This document shows, piece after piece, positions 8,566 through 17,476 of a DNA stretch of 64,000 nt; the first letter of the stretch is position 1, and each line of letters begins with the position of its first letter. Both the position numbers and the translations under genes were made by a program. This DNA is from Pedobacter sp. MC2016-05. Lineage in GTDB: Bacteria; Bacteroidota; Bacteroidia; Sphingobacteriales; Sphingobacteriaceae. The stretch lies in NCBI RefSeq assembly GCF_026239735.1, contig NZ_JAPIVT010000005.1, forward strand, positions 219,435 to 283,434, read 5' to 3'. The notes beneath the pieces were generated by a model, which ran no database searches, had not been told where the DNA came from, and saw only the letters and a list, made by a program, of their open reading frames with translations.

Positions 8566-9447
8566 ATGAAATTAGGAGAGTTAGAAGAGCATTTCAAAGA
8601 AGAATTAAGTCAACAATATGATGGTGATGAAGCCAGAGCGATGTTTAGTCTGGCTGCAGAACATGTTTTGAAATTTTCACCGGGTAAATTGCGCATGATG
8701 GGCGATAGTGTAATGGACTTCGTTCATCTCCAAAAAATGCTAAGTATCTTAAACGATTTGATCATTGGAAAGCCCATTCAATATATATTGGGCGAAACCC
8801 ATTTTTATGGTTTAGTCTTTATCGTGAATGAAAATGTACTCATTCCAAGGCCCGAAACAGAAGAGTTGGTAGATTGGATTATTTCAGACCTTAAGCTTAA
8901 GCCAACTGACTCGATTAAAATTTTCGATATTGGTACGGGCTCGGGTTGCATTCCAATTACCCTAAAAAAGCACCTGTCGGAAGCATCAGTTTCATCCTTA
9001 GATGTTTCTACTGATGCACTCGAAGTAGCGCAAAAAAATGCGGTTCAGCTGAATACACCACTATCATTCATTCATGCGGATATCCTGAAATATTCAAGTG
9101 AAGAAAAATATGATGTAATTGTGAGTAACCCACCTTACATCAGAGACTTAGAAAAAGCAGGCATGCATGCTAATGTGTTAGATTATGAGCCACAACTGGC
9201 CTTGTTTGTTGATGATAATAATCCATTGATTTTTTATAATGCCATTGCAGATTTTGCCAAAACCAACTTAAAACCAACTGGTAATTTGTACCTCGAAATT
9301 AATGAATTTTTATCATCTGAAACTATAGAAATGCTTTCAGCTAAAGGATTTACAAGTATCGATTTGAGAAAAGATATGCAGTTCAAAAACCGAATGATTA
9401 AAGCGAGCTTTGATCAGGCAACTACGATCTCGGATGAAACTGTGTAA
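8566..9447 (+). CDS. prmC: Release factor glutamine methyltransferase
   Basis: PrmC methylates the GGQ glutamine of peptide release factors RF1 and RF2 using S-adenosylmethionine. The protein has 293 residues. An N-terminal helical domain precedes RPETEELV at 95-102, the cofactor loop DIGTGSG at 121-127, and the catalytic NPPY at 188-191, which grips the glutamine side chain. The gene is divergent from ribD, with 80 bases between starts. Its last 26 bases overlap the convergent xerD gene. Confidence 0.95.
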   Translation: MKLGELEEHFKEELSQQYDGDEARAMFSLAAEHVLKFSPGKLRMMGDSVMDFVHLQKMLSILNDLIIGKPIQYILGETHFYGLVFIVNENVLIPRPETEELVDWIISDLKLKPTDSIKIFDIGTGSGCIPITLKKHLSEASVSSLDVSTDALEVAQKNAVQLNTPLSFIHADILKYSSEEKYDVIVSNPPYIRDLEKAGMHANVLDYEPQLALFVDDNNPLIFYNAIADFAKTNLKPTGNLYLEINEFLSSETIEMLSAKGFTSIDLRKDMQFKNRMIKASFDQATTISDETV

Positions 9448-10321
9448 TTACTTCCCGCAAGTAATCCCTGTCGATATGGGTGTAAATTTCAGTTGTTGTA
9501 ATGCTTGAGTGTCCCAGCATTTCTTGTACTGCTCGTAAATCGGCGCCACCTTCTATTAAATGTGTTGCAAAAGAATGGCGCAAAGTGTGCGGACTAATTG
9601 TTTTCTTGAGGCCAGTAGCTACAGCAAGGCTTTTAACGAGATTAAAAACAGAAATACGGGAAAGTTTTGCGCCAAAGCGATTAAGGAAAATAAAATCTTC
9701 ATTTCCCTTTTTTATCGTCATGTGATTGCGAACTTGATTTAAGTAGATATCCAGTAGTTTTAAAGCAACTCCACCAATAGGAACCAATCGCTCTTTGTTC
9801 CCTTTGCCAATAACTTTTATAAATTCAATCTGTGGATATAAGTTCGAAATTTTCAAATCCGTTAATTCAGATACCCTCAATCCGCAACCATAAAGCACTT
9901 CTATAATAGCTTTGTTGCGCATTCCTTCTGGTTTCGAAGCATCAATAGCCTCAATAAGACCATTGATTTCGTGAATATTCAGCATATCAGGCAACTTTCG
10001 ACTAAGTTTTGGCGCTTCGATCAATGCCATCGGATCGATCTGAATGACCTCTTCCAACATTAAATAGGTAAAAAATGCTTTCATACCTGAAATTACCCGG
10101 GCTTGCGTACTGGCTAGCATACCCAGGTTATTTAACCAGCTGATAAATGATTTGATATCAGAGGCCTTTATATCCGTTAATTTGGGCTCCTCTTCCATAG
10201 CTTCGAAATACTGGCTCAACTTAGCGATATCATTCAGATATGCATGCACAGAATGGTCAGAAAGCGATCTCTCTAATTTCAAGTAAGCTCTAAATCCTTT
10301 AATATATGATTGCCAAAGCAT
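9422..10321 (-). CDS. xerD: Tyrosine recombinase XerD
   Basis: The protein has 299 residues, the usual Xer length. It has an N-terminal SAM-like DNA-binding domain (about 1-90) and a catalytic domain with the full residue set R149, K173, H245-x-x-R248, H271 and nucleophile Y280. With XerC it resolves chromosome dimers at dif. No integrase-type accessory domain, excisionase or phage gene is nearby, and the context is housekeeping, so this is the chromosomal recombinase and not an element integrase. XerC versus XerD cannot be fully separated here; XerD is favoured by the LGHSSITTTEIYTH pattern. Confidence 0.88.
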   Translation of the reverse strand: MLWQSYIKGFRAYLKLERSLSDHSVHAYLNDIAKLSQYFEAMEEEPKLTDIKASDIKSFISWLNNLGMLASTQARVISGMKAFFTYLMLEEVIQIDPMALIEAPKLSRKLPDMLNIHEINGLIEAIDASKPEGMRNKAIIEVLYGCGLRVSELTDLKISNLYPQIEFIKVIGKGNKERLVPIGGVALKLLDIYLNQVRNHMTIKKGNEDFIFLNRFGAKLSRISVFNLVKSLAVATGLKKTISPHTLRHSFATHLIEGGADLRAVQEMLGHSSITTTEIYTHIDRDYLREVITQFHPRS

Positions 10322-10381
10322 GCTTTTATTTAAGATTTTTTATAACATTGCAACGTTACAACATAAAACCATTAATTGATC

Positions 10382-10801
10382 ATGAAAATTCAAATAATTA
10401 ACGGCCCAAATTTAAATTTACTTGGCGTTCGTGAACCTTCTATTTATGGCAATATCAGCATTGAAGATTATGTGAAGGAGCTTAAATTATTATATCCCAA
10501 CATAGAAATAGCGTATTTTCAAAGCAATGTAGAAGGCGAATTAATTAATAAATTACATGAAGTTGGCTTTAGTTATGATGGGGTGGTGCTAAATGCAGGC
10601 GGTTATTCACATACTTCTGTAGCCATTGCTGATGCCATTGCTGCAATTAAAACCCCAGTTGTTGAGGTACACGTATCGAACATTTATGCCCGTGAAGAAT
10701 ATAGACATGTATCTTTAACCGGAAAAAATTGCCAGGGTGTGTTAACCGGGTTTGGAATGAAAGGTTATCGTTTAGCTATTGAAAGTTTAATAACAAGATA
10801 A
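10382..10801 (+). CDS. aroQ: Type II 3-dehydroquinate dehydratase
   Basis: AroQ dehydrates 3-dehydroquinate to 3-dehydroshikimate in aromatic amino-acid synthesis. The protein is 139 residues from the ATG at 10382; a TTG two codons earlier is less likely. The family marks are complete: N-G-P-N-L-N-L-L-G at 8-16, catalytic Y22 in EPSIYG, the lid-loop R18, NAGGYSHTS in the centre, and the EVHVSNIYAREEYR substrate region. The next gene, a thioredoxin-like protein, begins 11 bases later and may be cotranscribed. Confidence 0.96.
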   Translation: MKIQIINGPNLNLLGVREPSIYGNISIEDYVKELKLLYPNIEIAYFQSNVEGELINKLHEVGFSYDGVVLNAGGYSHTSVAIADAIAAIKTPVVEVHVSNIYAREEYRHVSLTGKNCQGVLTGFGMKGYRLAIESLITR

Positions 10802-10812
10802 TACATCTCAAA

Positions 10813-11535
10813 ATGAAAAAGTCAATCCTGTCACTTTTGTTTTTATTATTTATAAATTTTGGATATGCCCAAAACAAGTCCGTATCAAATTTGCAACCTG
10901 ATGAAAAATCAATTGTGAAAGGGGAGGATGGCAAATTATATAGTTTTGATGATTGGAAACTGATGTGGTTCTCGGGTAGATACTCAGTAAAATCAACGAA
11001 TACGACAGATAGTAATGGGAAGCCTGAATTTTTATTGTATAAATTAACTGAAGATCAAACAAAAGCAATGCTTTTCAGCATGCCTAAACCAAACGAAAGT
11101 TTGAGTTTCCCTGCTGGAAAACTTTTTAAGGGATTTAAGGTAACCGATTTGAACGGAAACCATTACGACTTATCAGAAATGAAAAATAAAATTATAGTTT
11201 TAAATTTTTGGTTTATAAATTGTCCACCCTGTAAGATAGAAATACCCTTTTTAAATGAAATGGTAGATTCTTATAAAACAGATAATAATATTGTATTTCT
11301 GGCAGTGGCATTAGATGATAAAAATAAACTGCAAGAATTTTTGAAAAATAATCCCTATAAATATTCAATTATAGACAATGGCAGAGCTATAAGTAATCAA
11401 CAGACTGTTAATTCATATCCAACGCATGTTGTAATTGATAAGACTGGAAAAATTAAATTTAGCACTAACGGTTTAGCAGCAAATACAGTTTTATGGATTA
11501 AGAAATCTATAGACGAAGCGTTGGTGGCAAATTAA
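10813..11535 (+). CDS. TlpA-like periplasmic thioredoxin-fold protein
   Basis: This 240-residue exported protein has a signal peptide at 1-19 ending G-Y-A before Q. After an uncharacterised stretch of about 90 residues, an AhpC/TSA-Redoxin domain starts at about 105. Its active site is C137-P-P-C140 after NFWFIN, and a cis-proline loop SYPTHVV follows. Such TlpA/ResA-like proteins reduce periplasmic thiols, for example during cytochrome maturation. No cytochrome gene is nearby, so the client is unknown. It overlaps the convergent glycosyltransferase gene by 4 bases. Confidence 0.88.
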   Translation: MKKSILSLLFLLFINFGYAQNKSVSNLQPDEKSIVKGEDGKLYSFDDWKLMWFSGRYSVKSTNTTDSNGKPEFLLYKLTEDQTKAMLFSMPKPNESLSFPAGKLFKGFKVTDLNGNHYDLSEMKNKIIVLNFWFINCPPCKIEIPFLNEMVDSYKTDNNIVFLAVALDDKNKLQEFLKNNPYKYSIIDNGRAISNQQTVNSYPTHVVIDKTGKIKFSTNGLAANTVLWIKKSIDEALVAN

Positions 11536-12542
11536 AGTTTACTAAAATATTTTATTTTCTTGATGAAGAATGCCCAAACTACGCTATTGTTATATACACC
11601 AGCGTGTGCAGCATAAGGCTTCTGTACAGAAGTTCGTTTTTTATTTGTTTTAGCAATCGATTTTATGAAATGCCAATGTCCTTTTGTTACAGCCAATGTA
11701 AATTTAGGTTTCCCCGATAATAGGAAGTGCCACCAGGCCACAAAATCTATCCACATTCTAATGCCTATTCTAAAAAAGGCATCACCTGCAGGCAAATTTT
11801 TCTGCATAATAATCAGGTTGTTCCTGAAATTTAGATAAGTTTTAAAAGGGTTTTCAGTTTGTAATGTACCGCCACCAACATGAAAAACTTCCGAGGTTGG
11901 ACAGTACATAATTTTGTAATTTAAATTTTTCAATCGCCAGCACAAATCTATTTCTTCCATGTGGGCAAACAAGTCGGCATCCAGGCCTCCTGTTTCTATC
12001 CAGCATCTGCTTTTAATAAAAAACGCTGCACCACTTGCCCAAAATATTTCTTTTTGATCGTTGTATTGGCCCTCATCCGACTCGTAAACATTAAACAAAC
12101 GACCACGGCAAAATGGATAGGCATAAATATCCAGATAACCACCGGCAGCACCTGCATATTCAAAGTCGCTTTTCTTTAACTGTGATTTGATTTTTGGCTG
12201 AGCTGCCGCGATAGAATCATCGCTTTCCATTAAATCGATAACGGGCTTAATCCAGTTGGATGTCACTTCAACATCCGAATTTAAGAGCACAAAATACTCC
12301 GCTTCAACCCGCTCCAAAACCTTATTGTAACCACCAGCAAAACCATAATTTAAATCGTTTTTAATGATTTTAACTGTAGGGAAGTTAATTTCTAAAAATG
12401 CCACAGAATCATCTGTAGATGCATTATCACCTACAAAAATTTGCAGGTTATCGTATTGGGTAAGTAATATTCCTGGTAAAAATTGTTGTAGAAAAGCCTT
12501 TCCATTCCAGTTTAATATGACAACGGCTACTGAAGGATTCAT
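11532..12542 (-). CDS. Family 2 glycosyltransferase
   Basis: This 336-residue cytoplasmic or membrane-associated GT-A fold enzyme transfers a sugar from a nucleotide donor. The N terminus SVAVVILNWNGKAFL is followed by VGDNASTDDS and by the D-x-D-type LLNSDVEV near residue 90. ASGAAFFIKS and EEIDLCWRL supply the acceptor and base motifs. This rhamnosyltransferase-like pattern is typical of cell-surface polysaccharide enzymes. It follows the acyltransferase gene by 4 bases, which suggests a shared role in envelope glycolipid synthesis. Confidence 0.9.
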   Translation of the reverse strand: MNPSVAVVILNWNGKAFLQQFLPGILLTQYDNLQIFVGDNASTDDSVAFLEINFPTVKIIKNDLNYGFAGGYNKVLERVEAEYFVLLNSDVEVTSNWIKPVIDLMESDDSIAAAQPKIKSQLKKSDFEYAGAAGGYLDIYAYPFCRGRLFNVYESDEGQYNDQKEIFWASGAAFFIKSRCWIETGGLDADLFAHMEEIDLCWRLKNLNYKIMYCPTSEVFHVGGGTLQTENPFKTYLNFRNNLIIMQKNLPAGDAFFRIGIRMWIDFVAWWHFLLSGKPKFTLAVTKGHWHFIKSIAKTNKKRTSVQKPYAAHAGVYNNSVVWAFFIKKIKYFSKL

Positions 12543-12546
12543 GTTG

Positions 12547-13419
12547 TTATTCGGGTTTAAATTTCCAGCGTTTATGGCTCCATAACCAATACTGAGGCTG
12601 TTCTTTTATAATATCTTCTAAAAATTTAAAGTGCAAGTTAGTAATTTCGTATTCATCCATTAATGACGGATTTAAACACATAGGCAAAACCTCAACATGG
12701 TAATAACCTTTCTTCACTACCGTAACTTTAAAATAATAAATTGGTCTGTTGGTTGATTTGGCGATTTTTTCTAATCCCAATAATGCTGCTGTAGGCTGAT
12801 TTAAAAAATCAACAAAATATTTGGTTTCCTGACGGGTAGGAGCTTGATCAGTTGCAAAACAAAATAATGTAGGTTCGTTTTTATAAGCAGCCAAGCCTCT
12901 TAAAGTTTGGCGCATAGCGATAAAAATATTCCCATATTTTGTTCTGAAACCATTAAACCAGGTCTCAACAATTTTATTGCTTAACGGTTTATAGATAACC
13001 ATCGTTTTAGCCGATGTATTTAGACCTAATGCCAAGGTTCCTAATTCCCAATTGCCATAATGCCCGGTACAGGCCAAAACACTTTCGCCAGCATTAAAAT
13101 GTTTCTCCAATTGTTCCAAGCCAGAAAATTTCACCCTTTTTAAAGTTTCTTGTTCCGAAATGGTGGTCATTTTTATGATCTCAAAAATGAGTTGTGATAA
13201 GAAAAGAAAAAACTTTTTCTCTATAGCAATAATTTCATCACTTGATTTTTCAGGAAAAGAGTTCACTAAATTCTGGCGAACAACTTTTTTTCGATAACCG
13301 ATTACATAATAAAGAAGATAATATAGTAATCTTGCAAAAAAAAATAAGACAGGCAGTGGTAGTAGCGACACGAGGTATAAAAAAAATACGCCAATGTGCG
13401 CCATTACTCTTTTAATCAT
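12547..13419 (-). CDS. LpxL/HtrB-like lipid A-type acyltransferase
   Basis: The protein has 290 residues with one N-terminal membrane segment (about 5-35). The acyltransferase HX4E motif appears in CTGHYGNWELG near residue 115. The spacing and the later FATDQAP and PQYWLWSHKRWK signature are typical of LpxL/LpxM enzymes, which add secondary acyl chains to lipid A precursors. It is the first gene of a two-gene unit with the glycosyltransferase. Which acyl position it serves cannot be judged. The gene is divergent from the WbqC gene, with 38 bases between. Confidence 0.9.
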   Translation of the reverse strand: MIKRVMAHIGVFFLYLVSLLPLPVLFFFARLLYYLLYYVIGYRKKVVRQNLVNSFPEKSSDEIIAIEKKFFLFLSQLIFEIIKMTTISEQETLKRVKFSGLEQLEKHFNAGESVLACTGHYGNWELGTLALGLNTSAKTMVIYKPLSNKIVETWFNGFRTKYGNIFIAMRQTLRGLAAYKNEPTLFCFATDQAPTRQETKYFVDFLNQPTAALLGLEKIAKSTNRPIYYFKVTVVKKGYYHVEVLPMCLNPSLMDEYEITNLHFKFLEDIIKEQPQYWLWSHKRWKFKPE

Positions 13420-13457
13420 TATTTTTATTGGTTTCAGCTACAAACATAAATTTTCAA

Positions 13458-14069
13458 ATGCAGAATACAGCTATACTACCATTATTTTATCTTCCTCCTG
13501 TAGGTTATTTTAGCTTGATACAGCAATTTGGTAATGATTTTTTAATAGAAAAACATGAACATTTAGCAAAGCAAACCTATCGCAATCGAGCAAGTATCTA
13601 TTCTCCAAATGGTAAATTAGATCTAACAGTTCCTCTGGTAAAAGGATCAAAAACGCATAAAAAAATGAAAGATGTTCGCATCAGCTATGATTTTAATTGG
13701 CAACGTTTACATTGGTTGAGTTTAGAAACCTGCTACCGCAGCTCGGCTTATTTTGAATATTATGAGGATGAACTATCGAGATTTTACCAAAATAGGTTTG
13801 AATTCCTTTTTGATTATAATATGGAGTTGATGGAATGGCTATTGCAAAAACTCAAGCTAAAAATTGCCTTAGTCACAACAACTTCTTATGAAGATCAAAT
13901 TGCTCCAGAGTTAGACTTTAGAGGGATGATGAATCCTAAAAAAAATGGCGATATTGTAAACAGTAAGCCATATTATCAGGTTTTTGAAGACAGGTATCAA
14001 TTTTTAAACAACTTAAGTATAGTTGATTTGTTGTTCAACCAAGGTCCACAAGCCAAGTTGTATTTATAA
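13458..14069 (+). CDS. WbqC family protein
   Basis: The protein is 203 residues from the ATG at 13458; an upstream TTG extension has no support. It has the WbqC-like pattern: LPLFYLPPVGYFSLI at the N terminus, YRNRASIYSPNGKLDLTVPL, then a YRSSAYFEYYEDEL segment. Members occur in O-antigen and polysaccharide loci, and a role in sugar-nucleotide-linked amide chemistry has been suggested but is not firmly known. It is followed directly by corA, with 1 base between stop and ATG, and lies opposite two envelope glycolipid genes, consistent with an envelope function. Confidence 0.85.
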   Translation: MQNTAILPLFYLPPVGYFSLIQQFGNDFLIEKHEHLAKQTYRNRASIYSPNGKLDLTVPLVKGSKTHKKMKDVRISYDFNWQRLHWLSLETCYRSSAYFEYYEDELSRFYQNRFEFLFDYNMELMEWLLQKLKLKIALVTTTSYEDQIAPELDFRGMMNPKKNGDIVNSKPYYQVFEDRYQFLNNLSIVDLLFNQGPQAKLYL

Positions 14070-14070
14070 A

Positions 14071-15192
14071 ATGGGAAAAAACAAACCTCGCAGTCGCCAC
14101 AAGCATTATAAAGTTCCAGCGCCAGGAACAAGCCCAGGGCTTTATGCAATCGATGATGAGGCTTTGAAGCCTGTGATCGTTCTTCATACTTATAATGATA
14201 AATCTCATAAAAAAGAGGAACTGAAAAACATCAATAATATCGAAAAGCTGATTCAGGATAAGAGCTATAATTATTGGTTCGATATAAAAGGTTTGGCAGA
14301 TCCAACTATGTTCGAAACGCTTTATTCGAAATTCGACATTAGCAGGTTAGTTTTGGAAGACATTACAAGTTCTTATCAAAGGCCAAAACTGGATGAATAT
14401 GACAACGATAATTATATTTTTTCTGTAAGCAGACATCTTTATTTAGGTGAGGACGGCGTTTTATGTAATGATCAAATCTCTTTTATCTTATCAGAAAGAA
14501 CCTTAATTACCTTTCAGGAAACCTATTCTGATTGCTTTGAGCCAGTTAGAAAACGATTGGAGATTGGCAAGGGAAATATTCGCATCGGTGGAAGCAGTTA
14601 TTTGATGTATGCAATAATGGATGTAATTGTCGACAATTATTTTTCACTGTTGAACTTTTGGGGAGAAGAGCTTGACGCTATTGAAGATAGACTTTATGAT
14701 CGGCCTGATAAGAGAATCATGTACGATACCCAAGCCATTAAACGATCATTAATCACCATTAGGAAAATTGCCTGGCCAGAACGAGATAAGCTGAACGACA
14801 TTATTAGAACAGACAGCCCGCTGATTTCTGATCTGACCAAAACATATATGAAAGACGCCTACGATCATTGCATCCAAATCATTGATTTTATTGAGTCGTT
14901 AAAGGAAATTGCATCAGCAAATATTGATATGAACCTTTCAATCATCAGCAACAGGATGAACGAGATTATGAAAGTGCTGACCATCATTTCTTCTATATTC
15001 ATTCCTTTAACATTCATTGCAGGTATTTATGGAATGAATTTTAGCCGGGAAGATCCCGTAACTGGCAAAGTAATGCCAGACAATATGCCTGAACTTTACA
15101 GCCCGCATGGTTACATCTATACCTGGATTGTGATGGGTATAATTGCTGTGGTACAAGTGATTTATTTTTGGCGCAAGGGCTGGTTTAAGTAA
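14071..15192 (+). CDS. corA: CorA-family magnesium/cobalt channel
   Basis: The protein is 373 residues from the ATG at 14071. A long acidic and helical cytoplasmic domain (about 1-305) leads to two C-terminal membrane helices. The first helix ends in the diagnostic YGMNF selectivity motif. CorA forms a pentameric inner-membrane channel for Mg2+, with Co2+ and Ni2+ also possible. The N-terminal about 20 residues are unusually basic. MgtE, an unrelated Mg2+ channel, follows 65 bases downstream, so two magnesium entry systems lie together and may be differently regulated. Confidence 0.95.
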   Translation: MGKNKPRSRHKHYKVPAPGTSPGLYAIDDEALKPVIVLHTYNDKSHKKEELKNINNIEKLIQDKSYNYWFDIKGLADPTMFETLYSKFDISRLVLEDITSSYQRPKLDEYDNDNYIFSVSRHLYLGEDGVLCNDQISFILSERTLITFQETYSDCFEPVRKRLEIGKGNIRIGGSSYLMYAIMDVIVDNYFSLLNFWGEELDAIEDRLYDRPDKRIMYDTQAIKRSLITIRKIAWPERDKLNDIIRTDSPLISDLTKTYMKDAYDHCIQIIDFIESLKEIASANIDMNLSIISNRMNEIMKVLTIISSIFIPLTFIAGIYGMNFSREDPVTGKVMPDNMPELYSPHGYIYTWIVMGIIAVVQVIYFWRKGWFK

Positions 15193-15257
15193 GTAAATTC
15201 TATTTGCTTTTTATACCTTAGTAGCTTTAAACACATATTGGTTAGGTCAAAGGAGCG

Positions 15258-16610
15258 ATGCAGTCATTCGAGATAGATAAAAGCGATGTACTAAAGGTAA
15301 AAAATGCCATTTTAGCTGGTGATGAAACCTTAAAAGAGGTTTTAGAGGAATACCATGCTTCGGAAATTGCTATTTTATTCGAAAGATTAGACAAATCTGA
15401 ACAAAGACATATCATCAATATCCTTCCTGCAGAAATTGCATCAGAAATTATTTCTGAAATGGATGAAGAATCACATCCAGAAGACTTGCTATTTGAACTT
15501 CATCCTGATAAGCGTACAGAAATTGTAGAAGAACTAGACTATGATGATGCAACCGATATTATTTCTCAACTCGAAGATCACGAGCAGGCAGAAATTCTGG
15601 AAGATTTGCAGGATGAACATGCAACAGAGATTAGGAATCTTTTAACCTACGACGAAAAAACTGCAGGTGGTTTAATGAACACAGAAATTATCTGTGTTAA
15701 TATTAATCTCACTAAAAAAGATGCCATTGAGGAAATCATTCGCCAGAGTGAAGAAATGGAAGAGTTTTACACCATTTATGTAGTAGACGACGAAAAAATA
15801 TTCAAAGGAATTGTATCATTAAAAGATATCATTAAAGCGAAACATAACGCTCAAATAACCGAGCTGGTTAAAATGGATGCCGTTTATGTTCATCCGGATA
15901 CTGACCAGGAGGAGGTAGCATATCTAATTTCGCAGTATAACTTAACCAGTATTCCGGTAATTGATGACAACCAAAAATTATTAGGCAGGGTTACATTCGA
16001 TGACGTGATCGACGTGATGGAAGCAGAGAGCACTGAAGATATCTTGAAAATTTCCGGGGTATCCGAAGATGAAGAACTAAGCGGTAATTGGGTAGAGGCA
16101 GTAAAATCACGTTTGCCTTGGTTAATCATTAACCTCGGCACGGCATTTCTAGCTTCTTCTGTTGTACGGTATTTCGACCCAACCATTAAATTGATTCCAT
16201 CGCTGGCCGCTTACATGACTATTATTGCCGGGATGGGCGGGAACGCAGCAACACAGGCGCTTGCGGTAACCGTTAGGCGTATCTCACTTTACGATTTAAC
16301 GGATAAGCAGGCTTACAGAACGGTTTTAAAAGAATTTACTGTAGGTTTAATTAATGGAGCTGTAAACGGAATAATCGTATTTATTTTTGCTTTTTTCTTT
16401 GATGGAAACCCTATGTTAGGTTTGGTCATATTTTTAGCCATGACAGGAAATCTTTTAATAGCCGGGGTAACAGGAGCGGGGATTCCGTTGATATTAAAAC
16501 GTGTTGGGATTGATCCAGCTATTGCGTCATCCATCATTATAACCACCTTTACCGATGTTTTTGGTTTTCTCCTCATTCTCGGTTTAGCCAGCAAGTTATT
16601 ATTACTCTAA
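15258..16610 (+). CDS. mgtE: Magnesium transporter MgtE
   Basis: This 450-residue Mg2+ channel has the complete MgtE order. An N-terminal superhelical domain (about 10-130, rich in E and D) comes first, then two CBS domains (about 135-255, starting at TAGGLMNTE). A connecting helix and five membrane helices (about 285-450) follow, with GGNAATQALAV in the pore region. The cytoplasmic domains sense Mg2+ and close the pore when it is abundant. The gene follows corA on the same strand. A hairpin between it and the convergent ohr gene may end both transcripts. Confidence 0.96.
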   Translation: MQSFEIDKSDVLKVKNAILAGDETLKEVLEEYHASEIAILFERLDKSEQRHIINILPAEIASEIISEMDEESHPEDLLFELHPDKRTEIVEELDYDDATDIISQLEDHEQAEILEDLQDEHATEIRNLLTYDEKTAGGLMNTEIICVNINLTKKDAIEEIIRQSEEMEEFYTIYVVDDEKIFKGIVSLKDIIKAKHNAQITELVKMDAVYVHPDTDQEEVAYLISQYNLTSIPVIDDNQKLLGRVTFDDVIDVMEAESTEDILKISGVSEDEELSGNWVEAVKSRLPWLIINLGTAFLASSVVRYFDPTIKLIPSLAAYMTIIAGMGGNAATQALAVTVRRISLYDLTDKQAYRTVLKEFTVGLINGAVNGIIVFIFAFFFDGNPMLGLVIFLAMTGNLLIAGVTGAGIPLILKRVGIDPAIASSIIITTFTDVFGFLLILGLASKLLLL

Positions 16611-16625
16611 CACTATTAAATAAAA

Positions 16626-16653
16626 AAGTCGGAAGAATTTAATCCGCCGACTT
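16626..16653. terminator. Possible bidirectional terminator between mgtE and ohr
   Basis: AAGTCGG at 16626-16632 pairs with CCGACTT at 16647-16653 across a 14-base loop. An A-run lies to the left. It lies between convergent genes, which is the expected place, but the loop is long and the right-hand T-run is weak. Confidence 0.5.
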
Positions 16654-16673
16654 ATAATCAAAATTGCAGTTGC

Positions 16674-17084
16674 TTAAACTGCCGTTACTCTAACCTCTAT
16701 ATTGCCTTTAACAGCTTTCGAATAAGGGCAAGCTCTGTGTGCTTTATCAGCAATAGCCTGCGCTTCTTCATGAGATATTCCAGGAATGTGTACATCTAAA
16801 TCCGCAGATAATACAAACGAATTTCCATCCTTATTGAAAGAAACCAACACTTTAACATTTGCTTCACTCACATCAACGCCTTCACGTTCTGCAACCGAAC
16901 CTAAAGCACCTAGATAACAAGGTCCCCAAGCCGCAGCAAATAATTCTTCGGGATTAGTAGCTCCGCCTTGCCCACCAAGTTCTTTTGGCTTTCTAAGTTC
17001 GAAATCTAAAATTCCATCGCTCGATTTAATGTGTCCATCTCTTCCTCCAGTAGCTGTAACTTCAGCTGTATATAGCTTTTCCAT
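16674..17084 (-). CDS. Organic hydroperoxide resistance protein (Ohr/OsmC family)
   Basis: This 136-residue homodimeric peroxidase reduces organic hydroperoxides with a reactive cysteine pair. The peroxidatic C56 lies in AAAWGPCYLGAL and the resolving C119 in RACPYSKAVKGN. E47 in NPEELFA is the usual active-site glutamate. The CPYSKA pattern and N-terminal YTAEVTATGGRDG favour Ohr over OsmC. It is a single-gene unit with its own upstream promoter candidate. No MarR-type OhrR regulator is adjacent. Confidence 0.92.
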   Translation of the reverse strand: MEKLYTAEVTATGGRDGHIKSSDGILDFELRKPKELGGQGGATNPEELFAAAWGPCYLGALGSVAEREGVDVSEANVKVLVSFNKDGNSFVLSADLDVHIPGISHEEAQAIADKAHRACPYSKAVKGNIEVRVTAV

Positions 17085-17476
17085 AATAATTTATTTAACT
17101 AGATAAACAAACACTATCCGGCATTGTTTGCAACCACGACACGCTTAAAATTATCGCAGTTAAACGTAATTAAAACCTTTTTTAAGCTAAAAATAGATGG
17201 GCAAAAATATTTTGTGTAAAAAAGCACAAAAAAACCAAGGTTTTAATAGAGGTGAGTAAGGTACCCGCAACTGGTACAAAAATCGTTATATGGGGTTAAG
17301 ATTCTATTTATCAATGAGTTATATCTGGTCTTTTATCAATACCAATGGAGATAAAAATCTATTCCAAATAGTGAGCGTCAAATTTCGTGTAATAAAAGGC
17401 ATTGTAAGGGGTGCTGAAATGTTAAGCAGATACTAAAATAATATTTTTACAATATCACTTTTTAATTATCGTCCCG
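17085..17476. other. Intergenic region between ohr and the T9SS adhesin gene
   Basis: About 390 bases lack a convincing gene. The left part carries the ohr promoter candidate. The right part should hold the promoter of the T9SS adhesin operon, but I find no TAnnTTTG box there. No repeat or stable hairpin stands out. Confidence 0.6.
17202..17209 (-). promoter_or_regulatory. Candidate promoter for ohr
   Basis: The minus strand reads TATTTTTG here, matching the -7 consensus. A TTTG at 17226-17229 lies 16 bases further upstream as a possible -33 element. This predicts a leader of about 110 bases for ohr. The leader length is longer than for its neighbours, so the call is tentative. Confidence 0.4.

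Noticed and set aside
9422..10321. XerD as integrase of a mobile element
   Set aside because: Length and motifs are those of the housekeeping recombinase; no attachment repeats, excisionase or cargo genes are nearby.
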